Shown piece by piece: positions 41,200 to 50,117 of a DNA stretch of 64,000 nt. Location of the stretch: positions 2,487,501 to 2,551,500 of the forward strand of contig NZ_AP018365.1 in NCBI RefSeq assembly GCF_016756395.1. Direction: 5' to 3'. The position numbers and the translations under genes are program-made. The stretch comes from Streptomyces sp. SN-593 (GTDB lineage Bacteria; Actinomycetota; Actinomycetes; Streptomycetales; Streptomycetaceae). The notes below the pieces were generated by a model that was given only the letters and a program-made list of their open reading frames with translations, did no database searches and had not been told where the DNA came from. The number at the start of each line of letters is the position of its first letter. Positions within the stretch are counted from its first letter, which is position 1.

Positions 41200-41353
41200 A
41201 GCCGTCCCGTGGGCCGGACGCGCCCCGAGCCGCCCCCGAACCGGACGGCCCGCGGCCGCGCGACCCGGCCGTACCACGCCCGGACGCCGGGCCGGCCTCC
41301 CCCGCACGCGGCGGCCCGTCCGGCGAAGTCCCTGGAGAAGGTGGACAACCGAC

Positions 41354-43618
41354 ATGCCCGATACGCACTTTGCGGCCGACCCGGCCCAGACCCCGGTGGG
41401 TGTCTGGACCGGCTCGGTCCGCCACGACGACCAGACCGACCCCTACACCATTTCCTTCGCACCGGACGGGACGATCGCGCTGCGCACCCCCGTCACGGTC
41501 GGCACCGGGACGTGGGTCGCCGGCCCGCCGGGGCGGTTCTCCTACGAACTCACCGAGGTCTTCACGCCGGCGAGCGGCCACGCGGGCCACCTGGAGGCCC
41601 ACGTCGAGGGCCGGCTCGACGGATCGGCGCACAGCGGCACCGGCACCGCCAGGATCTACACCCCCGACGGGGTGCTGGTGCACACCACCACGGCGGAGTC
41701 CGCCGGTGAGCGGGTCGGCGACCGGCCGGCCGCCTGGCACGCCCTCGTGGGCCTGGGCGCGCCGATCCGCGGACGCACGCTCCACCGCGGCGACGACGGG
41801 TTCGACGAGGCGGTGTCCCGCCGGCCCGGCAACGGAGGGCGTCCGGAGGCGGTCGTGGTCGCCGCGGACGCCGACGACGTGGCCGCCGCGGTCCGGTTCG
41901 CCGCCGAGGCGCGCCGCGCGGTCGCGGTGGAGCCCGGCGGGCCGGCGCCCGCCGACGGCGCGGTGCTGGTGGTGACCGCGGACCTGACGGAACTGGCGGT
42001 CGATCAGCGGGCCGCGACTGCCCGGATCGGGGCGGGTCTGCGGTGGGGCGAGGTGCTCGCGGCGGCCGCCGAGCACGGTCTCGCCCCGCTGCGCGACCTG
42101 CCGGCGGACGCCGGTGCGGCGGACTACCTGACCGGGGACGCGTCCTGGGCCCGCGGCGCGGCCGCCCCCGCCTCGCACGACGTCCGCTCCCTCGAACTGG
42201 TCACCGCCGACGGCCTGGTCCGCACCACCTCGCCCACCCGGGAGCCCGACCTGTTCTGGGCGGTGCGCGGCGGCGCGAGCGGCCTCGGCGTGCTGACCGG
42301 CGCCGAGATCGGGCTGGCGCCGGCGCTCCCCGCCGACGGCGGCGAGCCCGCGGGCGCCCGGCCGGCGGCCCCGCACCCGCACCCTCACCCGAACGCGAGG
42401 CGGCTCGCCGAACTGAAGGCCGCGTACGACCCGCACGACCTGTTCCGTACCCACCACAGCACCCCGCCGTCGCCGACGGCGGGCGAGAGGGGAACCACCG
42501 GCATGCCGCTTTCCACGGACCCGCAGTCGGCGATGGCCGAACTCGTCAAACTGGCCGGAGCGCAGGCCGCCCGGGCCGACGCCGAGCGCAAGGTGAGCCC
42601 GGAGGTGATCCGGGCGGTGGTGGACGCCGGGTTCGCCCGGTGGCGGGTGCCGGCCCGCTGGGGAGGGGCCGAGCGCAGCCACGCCGAGCTGACCGCCGCG
42701 GTGGCCCGGCTGGGCGAGGAGTGCTCGTCGACCGCCTGGCTGGCCAGTGTCGCCGCCTACTCCGCCCGCTACGTGGCCTGCATGCCGGAGCAGGGCCAGG
42801 CCGACATCTGGGCGGACGGCCCCGACGTGCTGGCGGCGATCGTCTTCAAGCCGCTGGGCACGGTCGTCCCGGTGGACGGCGGGTTCCGGCTGTCCGGTTC
42901 CTGGACCTACGTCAGCGGCGTCGACCACTTCGACTGGGCCCTGCTGACCGGCCCCGGCCCCGGCCCGAGCGCGGCCGGGCAGCCGATGCGGCTGTTCGCG
43001 GTGCCGCGGCGGGACTACGCCTACGAGGACACCTGGTCCTCCCTCGGCATGCGGGCTACCGGCAGCCACACGCTCGTCCTGGACGACGTCTTCGTGCCCG
43101 AGCACCGCACCTGCCTGCGCGAGGACGCGATGCGGGGCGCGCTGGTGGGCCTGCCCGGGTACACCCAGTTGTCGAACCCCGCCGTGAGCGGGCTGATGTT
43201 CGTCTCCCCCGTGCTCGGCGCCGCGCGCGCCGCCTTGGCGGTCGCGGCGCAGTCCGTGGCGGTCGCCCCCACCGGGCCGCGGACCCACGCCGGCCAGCCC
43301 TACCAGGTGGACTTCGCCCGGGCCGCCGGGGAGATCGACGCGGCCCAACTGCTGCTGGAGCGGGCCGCCGCCGTCGCGGACGGCGACGCGGTGCCGCCGG
43401 AGCTCGCGCGCCGCAACCGCCGGGACTGCGCGCTGGCGCTCCAGATGCTGATCGGCGCGGTCGACCGGCTGCTGCGGATCGGCGGCACCCGGGCCCAGGA
43501 CGACGGGCACCCGCTCCAGCGCTACTGGCGGGACGTGCGCTCGGTCTCCAGTCACGCGGTGATGCAGTTCGAGCCCGCGGGGCTCGCCTTCACCGAAGGT
43601 CTCGTCGGACAGCCCTGA
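41354..43618 (+). CDS. Three-part fusion: beta-barrel domain, degenerate BBE domain, group D hydroxylase
   Basis: One uninterrupted 754-residue frame joins three parts. Residues 1-125 look like a small lipocalin-like beta barrel (PVGVWTGSV, GTGTARIYTPDG). Residues about 145-375 resemble a berberine-bridge-enzyme FAD protein but much reduced: the covalent-His GGGHS segment is replaced (VEPGGPAPADG), the GVAGITLGGG loop is missing, the substrate domain is deleted, while LFWAVRGG and the end YDPHDLFRTHHS remain. Residues 384-754 are an acyl-CoA-dehydrogenase-fold, FMNH2/FADH2-dependent hydroxylase of normal length. ATG 42503 at that junction has GAGAGGGG upstream and could start it independently. 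The flavin reductase at 45359 probably supplies reduced flavin. Confidence 0.8.
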   Translation: MPDTHFAADPAQTPVGVWTGSVRHDDQTDPYTISFAPDGTIALRTPVTVGTGTWVAGPPGRFSYELTEVFTPASGHAGHLEAHVEGRLDGSAHSGTGTARIYTPDGVLVHTTTAESAGERVGDRPAAWHALVGLGAPIRGRTLHRGDDGFDEAVSRRPGNGGRPEAVVVAADADDVAAAVRFAAEARRAVAVEPGGPAPADGAVLVVTADLTELAVDQRAATARIGAGLRWGEVLAAAAEHGLAPLRDLPADAGAADYLTGDASWARGAAAPASHDVRSLELVTADGLVRTTSPTREPDLFWAVRGGASGLGVLTGAEIGLAPALPADGGEPAGARPAAPHPHPHPNARRLAELKAAYDPHDLFRTHHSTPPSPTAGERGTTGMPLSTDPQSAMAELVKLAGAQAARADAERKVSPEVIRAVVDAGFARWRVPARWGGAERSHAELTAAVARLGEECSSTAWLASVAAYSARYVACMPEQGQADIWADGPDVLAAIVFKPLGTVVPVDGGFRLSGSWTYVSGVDHFDWALLTGPGPGPSAAGQPMRLFAVPRRDYAYEDTWSSLGMRATGSHTLVLDDVFVPEHRTCLREDAMRGALVGLPGYTQLSNPAVSGLMFVSPVLGAARAALAVAAQSVAVAPTGPRTHAGQPYQVDFARAAGEIDAAQLLLERAAAVADGDAVPPELARRNRRDCALALQMLIGAVDRLLRIGGTRAQDDGHPLQRYWRDVRSVSSHAVMQFEPAGLAFTEGLVGQP

Positions 43619-43629
43619 AGAGGACGGCC

Positions 43630-44460
43630 ATGATCCTGGTAACCGGAGCCACCGGCCATGTCGGCAGGCCGCTGGTGGAGGAGTTGTCGGCGGCCGGCCG
43701 GAAGGTCCGGGCGCTCAGCCGCGACCCGGCGCGGGCCGGCCTGCCCGCCGGGGTCGAGGTGGCCGCCACCTCCGACCTCCCCCTCGACGGCGTCACGTCC
43801 GTCTTCCTCGTGACGGCCGCCTTCCCGGACGGCTGCGCGGAGCCGATCGCCCGGATGAAGGCGGCCGGGGTGCGCCGCATCGTCGCCCTGTCGTCCTACT
43901 CGGTCCTCGACGACGATCCCCGGAACATGATCGGTGTCAGGCACCGCGAGCTGGAACGCCGGATCGAGGAGACCGGCGCCGAGTGGACCTTCCTGCGGCC
44001 CGCCGGGGGGTTCGCGGCGACCGCCCTGGAGTGGGCCGCGCGGATCCGCGCCGACGGCGTCGCCCGCTCGCCGTTCGCGGACGCGCGGACCGCCCCGGTG
44101 CACGAACGGGACATCGCGGCCGTGGCCGCCCGCGCGCTGCTCACCGACGACCTGGTGGGCGAGGCACCGCTGTTCAGCGGGCCGGAGTCGCTCAGCTACG
44201 CCGACCGGGCGCGGATCATCGGCGAAGTGGCCGGCCGGCCGGTCCGCTTCGAGGAGCTCACCCCCGACCAGGCCCGGCAGGAGTGGCTGCGGGCCGGTGT
44301 CCCCCCGCACGCCGTGGAGGCACGGCTGCGGATGTTCGCCCGGCTGGTCGGGCACCCGCACGAGATCTCACCGGTCGACCCCTACCTCGGCAGGCCCGGG
44401 CTGAGCTTCGCCCGGTGGGCGGCCGACCACATCGACTCGTTCCGAGAGGCGGCGTCATGA
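43630..44460 (+). CDS. NAD(P)-binding NmrA-like reductase 1
   Basis: A 276-residue atypical SDR of the NmrA type. The Rossmann motif is ILVTGATGHVG at the start; the usual SDR Tyr-Lys pair is absent, as in NmrA-like proteins. Motifs GVRRIVALSSYSV and EWTFLRPAGGFA are typical. Homologues in aromatic polyketide clusters reduce quinones or enones; the role here is unknown. It follows the fusion gene by 11 bases and overlaps the next gene by ATGA. Confidence 0.88.
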   Translation: MILVTGATGHVGRPLVEELSAAGRKVRALSRDPARAGLPAGVEVAATSDLPLDGVTSVFLVTAAFPDGCAEPIARMKAAGVRRIVALSSYSVLDDDPRNMIGVRHRELERRIEETGAEWTFLRPAGGFAATALEWAARIRADGVARSPFADARTAPVHERDIAAVAARALLTDDLVGEAPLFSGPESLSYADRARIIGEVAGRPVRFEELTPDQARQEWLRAGVPPHAVEARLRMFARLVGHPHEISPVDPYLGRPGLSFARWAADHIDSFREAAS

Positions 44461-45281
44461 TTCTGGTAACCGGTGCCCGGGGCAACGTGGGCGGCGAGTT
44501 GCTGCGGCAACTGAGCGCGGGGGGGCACGCCGTCCGCGCGCTCACCCGGGACGCGGCGCGGGCCGGGCTCCCGGCCGGTGCGGACGTGGCCGAGGGCGAC
44601 TTCGGCACGGCGGGGTCGCTGGCCGCGGCGCTCGCCGGGGCGGACTCCCTGTTCCTGATGACCTCGGGCCACGAGACCGCGGTGCTCCGGGAGGCGGTGC
44701 GCGCCGGGGTACGGCGGGTGGTGCTGCTGTCCAGCATGGCCGCGACGACCCGGCCGCAGTCCCTCATCGGCAGGATGCACCGGGAGGCGGAGCTCGCCGT
44801 CGAGGCGTCCGGGGTGGAGTGGACGTTCCTGCGACCGGGCCAGTTCGCCTCCAACACGCTGGCGTGGCGGTCCCAGCTCGCGGCGGGCGACGTCGTGCGC
44901 ACGCCGTTCGCGGACGTGGCCCTGCCGGCCGTCCACCCCGGCGACATCGCGGCGGTGGCCCGCACCGCGCTCACCCGGAACGGGCACGCCGGACAGGCGT
45001 ACCCGCTCAGCGGGCCCGAGCCGGTCACACCCGTCGAGCAGGTGGCGGCGGTCGGCGAGGCGATCGGCCGGAAGCTGCGCCACGAGGAGATCGGCCCGGA
45101 GCAGGCCGCGGCGGCGATGGCCGCGCACATGCCGGCCCCGATCGTGGCGGCCAGCCTGGAGTTCCTCGGCAGCCCCACCCCGGAGGAGACCCGGCCGGTG
45201 CCCACCGTCGAGAAGGTGACCGGGACGCCGGCGCGGACCTTCGCGCAGTGGGCGCGCGACAACGCCGACGGATTCCGCTGA
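44457..45281 (+). CDS. NAD(P)-binding NmrA-like reductase 2
   Basis: A 274-residue paralogue of the preceding protein (MILVTGARGNVG, GVRRVVLLSSMA, EWTFLRPGQFASN at matching places). The pair arose by tandem duplication and may form a heterodimer or reduce two different positions. Start overlaps the previous stop (ATGA). Confidence 0.88.
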   Translation: MILVTGARGNVGGELLRQLSAGGHAVRALTRDAARAGLPAGADVAEGDFGTAGSLAAALAGADSLFLMTSGHETAVLREAVRAGVRRVVLLSSMAATTRPQSLIGRMHREAELAVEASGVEWTFLRPGQFASNTLAWRSQLAAGDVVRTPFADVALPAVHPGDIAAVARTALTRNGHAGQAYPLSGPEPVTPVEQVAAVGEAIGRKLRHEEIGPEQAAAAMAAHMPAPIVAASLEFLGSPTPEETRPVPTVEKVTGTPARTFAQWARDNADGFR

Positions 45282-45308
45282 CACCTGGTCACGAGGGAGG
45301 GAACGCGC

Positions 45309-45365
45309 GTGAGAGCACTGGTGCCCGCCGCGGCGGCCGCATCCCGGGGGGCGCGGCCATGCTGA
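45309..45365 (+). CDS. Possible 18-residue leader ORF before the flavin reductase
   Basis: GTG 45309 with the strong site GAGGGAGGG upstream opens a frame of 18 codons (RALVPAAAAASRGARPC after the start) that ends at 45365, overlapping the flavin reductase ATG at 45359 in another frame. The reductase itself has only a weak site, so the small frame may serve translational coupling, or it may be the trace of a frameshifted older N-terminus. Confidence 0.35.
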   Translation: MRALVPAAAAASRGARPC

Positions 45366-45847
45366 CCCAGCGCGGCTTCCGCGACGTCCTGGGATGCTTC
45401 AGCACCGGAGTGGTGCTGGTGACCGCGGACCATGACGGCGCGCCGGTCGGCATGGCGGTGAACTCCTTCACCTCCGTGTCGCTGGACCCGCCGCTGATCG
45501 CCTTCTGCGTCGCGCTGACCTCCACCACGTGGCCGCTCATCCGGGCGACCGGCGGCTTCGCGATCACCATCCTCAGCGACACGCAGGAGGACGTCTGCCG
45601 GGTCTTCTCGGCCCACGGCGCGGACCGGTTCGCCGACGGCGACTGGACCCGGACGCCCGCCGGGCGCGCCGTGACGGCCGACGGGCTCGGCTGGCTGGAC
45701 TGCCGGATCAGGACGGTCCAGGTCGAAGGGGACCACGAACTGGTCATCGCCCAGGCGCTGGACTGGTCCATCGGGGCCGACGCCCGGCCGTTGATCTTCC
45801 ACTCGGGCCGCTACGCCAGCCTCAGGGAGCGTTCGGATGCGGAATGA
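45359..45847 (+). CDS. Flavin reductase family protein (two-component monooxygenase partner)
   Basis: A 162-residue FMN-binding split-barrel reductase. Conserved segments FSTGVVLVTA, GMAVNSFTSVSLDPPLIAFC and the late IFHSGRYA are typical of HpaC-like reductases. It supplies reduced flavin to a group D hydroxylase; the only candidate nearby is the C-terminal domain of the fusion protein at 41354. ATG 45359 is chosen because family similarity begins there. Confidence 0.9.
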   Translation: MLTQRGFRDVLGCFSTGVVLVTADHDGAPVGMAVNSFTSVSLDPPLIAFCVALTSTTWPLIRATGGFAITILSDTQEDVCRVFSAHGADRFADGDWTRTPAGRAVTADGLGWLDCRIRTVQVEGDHELVIAQALDWSIGADARPLIFHSGRYASLRERSDAE

Positions 45848-45900
45848 CACCGCCGGCCGGCCGGCGCGCCCCTTCGCACGGCGGGCCGCGGGCCCCGCGG

Positions 45901-45945
45901 CCGACGCCACGACGGCCGACGCCACGACGGCCGACGCCACGACGG
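45901..45945. repeat. Three perfect tandem 15-base repeats
   Basis: ccgacgccacgacgg is repeated three times without change in the gap between flavin reductase and hydroxylase genes, just before the AGGAGG site of the next gene. Likely a slippage repeat. Confidence 0.85.
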
Positions 45946-45964
45946 AACCACAGGAGGTGTCCTC

Positions 45965-47491
45965 ATGACCGGAGTGATCGTCGCGGGCGCCGGCCCGACC
46001 GGGCTGATGCTCGCCTGCGAACTGCGACTGGCCGGGGTGGACGTCCTGGTCGTGGAGCGGCTCGCGGAGCCGAACGGCCGGTCGCGGGCCGGCGGCCTGC
46101 ACGCCCGGAGCGTGGAGCTGTTCGACCAGCGCGGGATCGCGGAGCGGTTCGTCGCGGCGGGCCGGCCCGGGCCGTTCGCGCACTTCTCGTTCATCCCGCT
46201 GGACATCCGGGACCTGCCGACGCGGTTCCCGTACGCGCTGGCCATCCCCCAGGCCCAGGTCGAACGGCTGCTGGAGGAGCGGGCGGTGGAGCTGGGCGTA
46301 CGGGTGCGCCGGTCCGCCGAGGTGGTCGACCTGCGCCAGGACGCCACCGGGGTGGACGTGCGGATCGCCGGTGAGCGGGGCGTCGAGTGGCTGCGCGCCG
46401 GCTACCTGGTGGGCTGCGACGGCGGCCGCGGCGCGGTGCGCAAGCTCGCCGGCATCGGGCTGTCCGGCACACCGGCCACGCTCACCGCGCTGCTCGGCGA
46501 CGTGGTGCTCACCGACCCGCCCGCCGACGTGGTCTTCGGCGCCGACAGCCGCCGGGAGCACGGGTCCGTGATGATCTTCCCGGCCGACGTCCCCGGCCTG
46601 CACCGGGTGATCACCATGGAGTTCGGCAAGGTGACGGAGCGGGACTCCCCGGTGACCCTGGACACGCTGCGCCAGGCGTGCCTCGGGCTCGGGGGCACCG
46701 ACTTCGGCATGCACGACCCGCACTGGCTGAGCAGCTTCAGCGACGCCGCCCGGCAGGCGGACCGGTACCGCGAGGGGCGGGTCCTGCTGGCCGGGGACGC
46801 GGCGCACGTCCACTTCCCCTCCAGCGGGCAGGGCATGAACCTGGGGCTCCAGGACGCCGTCAACCTCGGCTGGAAGCTCGCCGCGGTCGCCCGCGGGCAG
46901 GCCCCGGACGAGCTGCTGGACAGTTACGGCGCCGAGCGGCGCCCGGCCGTCGAGCGGATGCTCGACAGCACCCGGGCGCAGACCGCCCTGTGGCGCCCGG
47001 ACGCCCAGATCGAGGCGCTGCGCGGGGTGTTCGGCGCCCTGGTCGGCTCCGAGGAGGTCAACCGCGCGCTGGGCGGCACCTGCACCCAGCTCGACGTCCG
47101 CTACCCCCTGGGCGACGGTTCGCCGGCCCTCGGCCGCCGGATGCCCGACCTCGACATCACGTCGCCCTCCGGGCACACCCGCGTCTTCGAGTCGCTGCAC
47201 GCGGGGCGCCCGGTCCTGCTCGACCTCGGCGGCCGGCCGGGCCTCAGGGCCGCCCTTGAGGGCTGGACGGACCGGGTGGACCTGGTCGAGGCGCGGTGCG
47301 AGGACGACTTCTGGAGCTACCCGGTGATCGGCGACGTCCCGGCCGCCACGGCCGTGCTGATCCGCCCGGACGGCCACGTCGCCTGGGTCGCGCCCGCCGC
47401 GCCCGCCGCGGACGCCGTCGCGTCGGACGCCTCCGCCGCGTCCCTCGGGTCCGCGCTCACCCGGTGGTTCGGCCCCGCCCGCGGCCACTGA
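45965..47491 (+). CDS. FAD-dependent aromatic hydroxylase (third)
   Basis: A 508-residue group A flavoprotein monooxygenase: GAGPTG near residue 8, GCDGGRGAVRKLAG, LLAGDAAHVHFPSSGQGMN and a C-terminal thioredoxin-like domain with LIRPDGHVAW. Third enzyme of this type in the cluster, with differences in the substrate domain (HFSFIPLDIRDLPTRF) that set it apart from the pair at 35492 and 37149. ATG 45965 is preceded by AGGAGG. A hexamer array follows its stop directly. Confidence 0.92.
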   Translation: MTGVIVAGAGPTGLMLACELRLAGVDVLVVERLAEPNGRSRAGGLHARSVELFDQRGIAERFVAAGRPGPFAHFSFIPLDIRDLPTRFPYALAIPQAQVERLLEERAVELGVRVRRSAEVVDLRQDATGVDVRIAGERGVEWLRAGYLVGCDGGRGAVRKLAGIGLSGTPATLTALLGDVVLTDPPADVVFGADSRREHGSVMIFPADVPGLHRVITMEFGKVTERDSPVTLDTLRQACLGLGGTDFGMHDPHWLSSFSDAARQADRYREGRVLLAGDAAHVHFPSSGQGMNLGLQDAVNLGWKLAAVARGQAPDELLDSYGAERRPAVERMLDSTRAQTALWRPDAQIEALRGVFGALVGSEEVNRALGGTCTQLDVRYPLGDGSPALGRRMPDLDITSPSGHTRVFESLHAGRPVLLDLGGRPGLRAALEGWTDRVDLVEARCEDDFWSYPVIGDVPAATAVLIRPDGHVAWVAPAAPAADAVASDASAASLGSALTRWFGPARGH

Positions 47492-47492
47492 C

Positions 47493-47540
47493 CCGTACCT
47501 GTACCCGTTCCCGTTCCCGTATCCGTATCCGTATCCGTAC
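47493..47540. repeat. Array of eight ccgtat-like hexamers
   Basis: Directly after the hydroxylase stop come eight 6-base units (ccgtac, ctgtac, ccgttc twice, ccgtat three times, ccgtac). The A/T positions contrast with the surrounding DNA. The array may vary in number between strains. Confidence 0.8.
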
Positions 47541-47616
47541 CAGGAGACCCGCCGCGACCGGCCCGCGCGCCGGGACGTGCACAGACCGGCACCGCCCACG
47601 TTGATCGGAGAATCGC

Positions 47617-48675
47617 GTGTCCAAGGACGAACTGACGCCCTCCCAGGAAGCCCCCGCGCTGCCCCCGGAGTTCGCCACGCTGATGCGGCTCGGCGACCTG
47701 GTGACCCCGATGGCGCTGCGGGTGGCCGCCCGCCTGCGGCTGGTCGACCACCTGCGCGGCGGCGTCCACGACGTCGAGTCGCTCGCGAAGGCGACCGGCT
47801 CCCACCAGCAGGCCCTCGGCCGGCTGATCCGCCACCTGGTCGCCGTCGAGGTGCTGGAGGAGTCCGAGCCGGGCCACTACACGCCCACCGCGCTCGGCGA
47901 ACTGCTGGCCCACGACCACCCGGTGACCCAGGTGGGATGGCTGGACCCGACCCACATGATCGGGCGCGCGGACCTCGCGCTCATCCACCTCTTCGAAGCC
48001 GTCCGCGACGGCCGCCCCGTCTACGAGCGGCAGTACGGCAAGGAGTTCTGGGAGGACGTCTCGGCGGACCCGGTGCTCAGCGCCACCTTCTACGACCTGA
48101 TGGCGCACGGCCAGAAGCACATCTTCGGCCTGGCGGTCGCGCAGCACGACTGGAGCGGCGCACGCCACCTGCTCGACGTGGGCGGCGGCGACGGGGACCT
48201 GATCGCCACCCTCCTCGCGGCGGAACCCGGCATCCGCGGCACGCTGGTGGAGCTGCCCGGTCCGGCGGCCCGGGCGCGGACGAAGTTCGAGGAGGCCGGG
48301 CTGGCCGGCCGGGCCGAGGTGGTGGCGGGCAGCTTCTTCGACCCGCTGCCGGTGACGGCCGACGTGATCGCGCTGTCCTTCGTCCTGCACAACTGGTCGG
48401 ACCAGGACGCGGTGCGGATCCTGCGCAACTGCGCGCAGGCGCTGGAGCCCGGCGGGTCCCTGCTGCTCATCGAGTGCGCCGAGCAGTCGCCGTCGGCGCC
48501 GGACCCGGCCTTCACCAGCGGCGACCTGCGGATGATGGTCTACTTCGAGGGGCGCGAACGCACCCACGACCAGTGGCGGGAGCTCGCGACCGCGGCCGGC
48601 ATGAGGATCGACTCGGTGTCCGGCGCGCTCGCGTACGGCGCCCGCGTGCTCACCCTCGTGAAGGCGTCCTCCTGA
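47617..48675 (+). CDS. SAM-dependent O-methyltransferase 1
   Basis: A 352-residue class I methyltransferase with N-terminal winged-helix dimerisation domain and the motif I LLDVGGGDGD, in the DnrK/RdmB/TcmO group that acts on aromatic polyketides. SFVLHNWSDQDAVRIL and LLLIECAEQ are family landmarks. A phenolic hydroxyl of the aglycone is the likely target, although DnrK-like relatives also decarboxylate or hydroxylate. GTG 47617 has ATCGGAG upstream. Confidence 0.92.
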   Translation: MSKDELTPSQEAPALPPEFATLMRLGDLVTPMALRVAARLRLVDHLRGGVHDVESLAKATGSHQQALGRLIRHLVAVEVLEESEPGHYTPTALGELLAHDHPVTQVGWLDPTHMIGRADLALIHLFEAVRDGRPVYERQYGKEFWEDVSADPVLSATFYDLMAHGQKHIFGLAVAQHDWSGARHLLDVGGGDGDLIATLLAAEPGIRGTLVELPGPAARARTKFEEAGLAGRAEVVAGSFFDPLPVTADVIALSFVLHNWSDQDAVRILRNCAQALEPGGSLLLIECAEQSPSAPDPAFTSGDLRMMVYFEGRERTHDQWRELATAAGMRIDSVSGALAYGARVLTLVKASS

Positions 48676-48824
48676 CCGGCCGTCACCTCCACCGTCACCT
48701 CCATCTCGCGGTGCGCTCGCCCGGCACCGCCGGGCCGCACCGGCCACGCACACCAACCAGCCGGACCGCGGGACCGCGCCCCCGCGGCCGGATCGCGCAC
48801 CGGCGCGGCGGAAGGGGAACCACT

Positions 48825-49871
48825 GTGGCGCACGACGAGGTCCGGGCGGCAGCCGCGGACGACCGCGGACACGTCATCCGACTCGTGTTCGGAAACCTGG
48901 CGGCGCGTGCCCTGCACGCGGCCGTCGAGCTGAGGATCGTCGAGCTGATCGGGGACGGGCAGCGGTCCGCCGCCGACCTCGCCGCGCGGGCCGGCACGGA
49001 CCCGCAGTCCACGCTGCGGCTGCTGCGCGCGCTGACCGCCCTGGGCCTGCTCCGCGAGCCCGTACCGGGCACCTTCTCGGCCACGCCGGCCGGCGCGCTC
49101 CTCGACCCGGGCGCCCCGGGCTCGATGGCCGCGCTGGTGCTCTCCTCCGCGACCATGGAGCAGATGATGCGGCCCGGTTGGGACTACCTGGCCGACAGCG
49201 TCCGCACCGGGGACACCTCGTTCGAGAAGGTCTTCGACAAGGACTTCTTCAGCCACCTGCGGGACCACCCGGAGCGCTCCGCGCGCTTCAACGAGGCGAT
49301 GAGCCAGGCCACCCGCAGCACCGCCGCGGTGCTGCCGGGCTCCTTCGACTTCGGCCGCTTCGGCACGGTCGCCGACGTCGGGGGCGGCGACGGCACCCTG
49401 CTCGCCGCCGTCCTGCGGGAGCACACCTCGCTGACCGGCATCCTCCACGACACCGAGGAGGGCCTCGCGCAGGCGCCGGAGACGCTGCGGCGCGACGGGC
49501 TCGCGGACCGCTGCTCCCTGGTGCCGGGGGACTTCTTCACGTCGGTGCCCGAAGGCGCCGACGTCTATCTCGTCAAGAGCATCCTGCACGACTGGCCGGA
49601 CGACCGGTGCGCCACGATCCTCGGCCACTGCCGCGAGGTGCTGCCGGCCGGCGGGCGGGTGCTGATCGTGGAACCCGTGCTGGCGGAGGCGGTCGATCCC
49701 GGCGCCGTGGGGCTCTACCTCGGCGACCTCAACATGCTGGTGAACTGGGGCGGCCGGGAGCGCACCCGGACGGAGTTCGACGCGGTGTGCCACCGGGCGG
49801 GCCTGGAGATCGTGTCGGTGACGCCCCTCGCGGGCCCCGGCTTCTCCCTGATCGAGGCACGGGCCGTCTGA
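48825..49871 (+). CDS. SAM-dependent O-methyltransferase 2
   Basis: A 348-residue methyltransferase of the same family: winged helix at the N-terminus (ELRIVELIGDGQRSAADLA), motif I VADVGGGDGT, SILHDWPDDRCATIL and LIVEPVLAE. Likely methylates another hydroxyl of the aglycone. GTG 48825 has GAAGGGGAA upstream, 149 bases after methyltransferase 1. Confidence 0.92.
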   Translation: MAHDEVRAAAADDRGHVIRLVFGNLAARALHAAVELRIVELIGDGQRSAADLAARAGTDPQSTLRLLRALTALGLLREPVPGTFSATPAGALLDPGAPGSMAALVLSSATMEQMMRPGWDYLADSVRTGDTSFEKVFDKDFFSHLRDHPERSARFNEAMSQATRSTAAVLPGSFDFGRFGTVADVGGGDGTLLAAVLREHTSLTGILHDTEEGLAQAPETLRRDGLADRCSLVPGDFFTSVPEGADVYLVKSILHDWPDDRCATILGHCREVLPAGGRVLIVEPVLAEAVDPGAVGLYLGDLNMLVNWGGRERTRTEFDAVCHRAGLEIVSVTPLAGPGFSLIEARAV

Positions 49872-50010
49872 CCGCGGGCACCTCCCCTTTCCCCGCCTTC
49901 GCGCCCCCGCATTCCGGTCGGCACGATAAACCGGAGGACCGATCCGGGAATTCCCATTTCCCCGACCGGCACCGGCCGTTGGCGTAAGGCGATCGGAGTT
50001 TCTCGGCTCC

Positions 50011-50040
50011 TTGACAGCCAATGGGCCGGGCTGACAGGGT
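50011..50040 (+). promoter_or_regulatory. Candidate promoter before the BBE-type oxidase
   Basis: TTGACA (50011-50016), 18 bases, then CAGGGT (50035-50040) in the 246-base gap between methyltransferase 2 and the oxidase. The -35 is perfect, the -10 partial. It would start a second transcript in the cluster. Confidence 0.4.
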
Positions 50041-50117
50041 CCGGGCGTCGGTCCGGCCCCGCTCGGAGCCGGACCGATCGGCCCGGGAAATCGCGACGCA
50101 TATTACGGAGTCACTCC

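Noticed and set aside
44258..47599. Very long minus-strand open frame (1113 codons)
   Set aside because: It is antisense to three well-supported tailoring genes and has only Arg/Gly/Pro-rich low-information sequence. Long shadow frames are expected in high-GC DNA.
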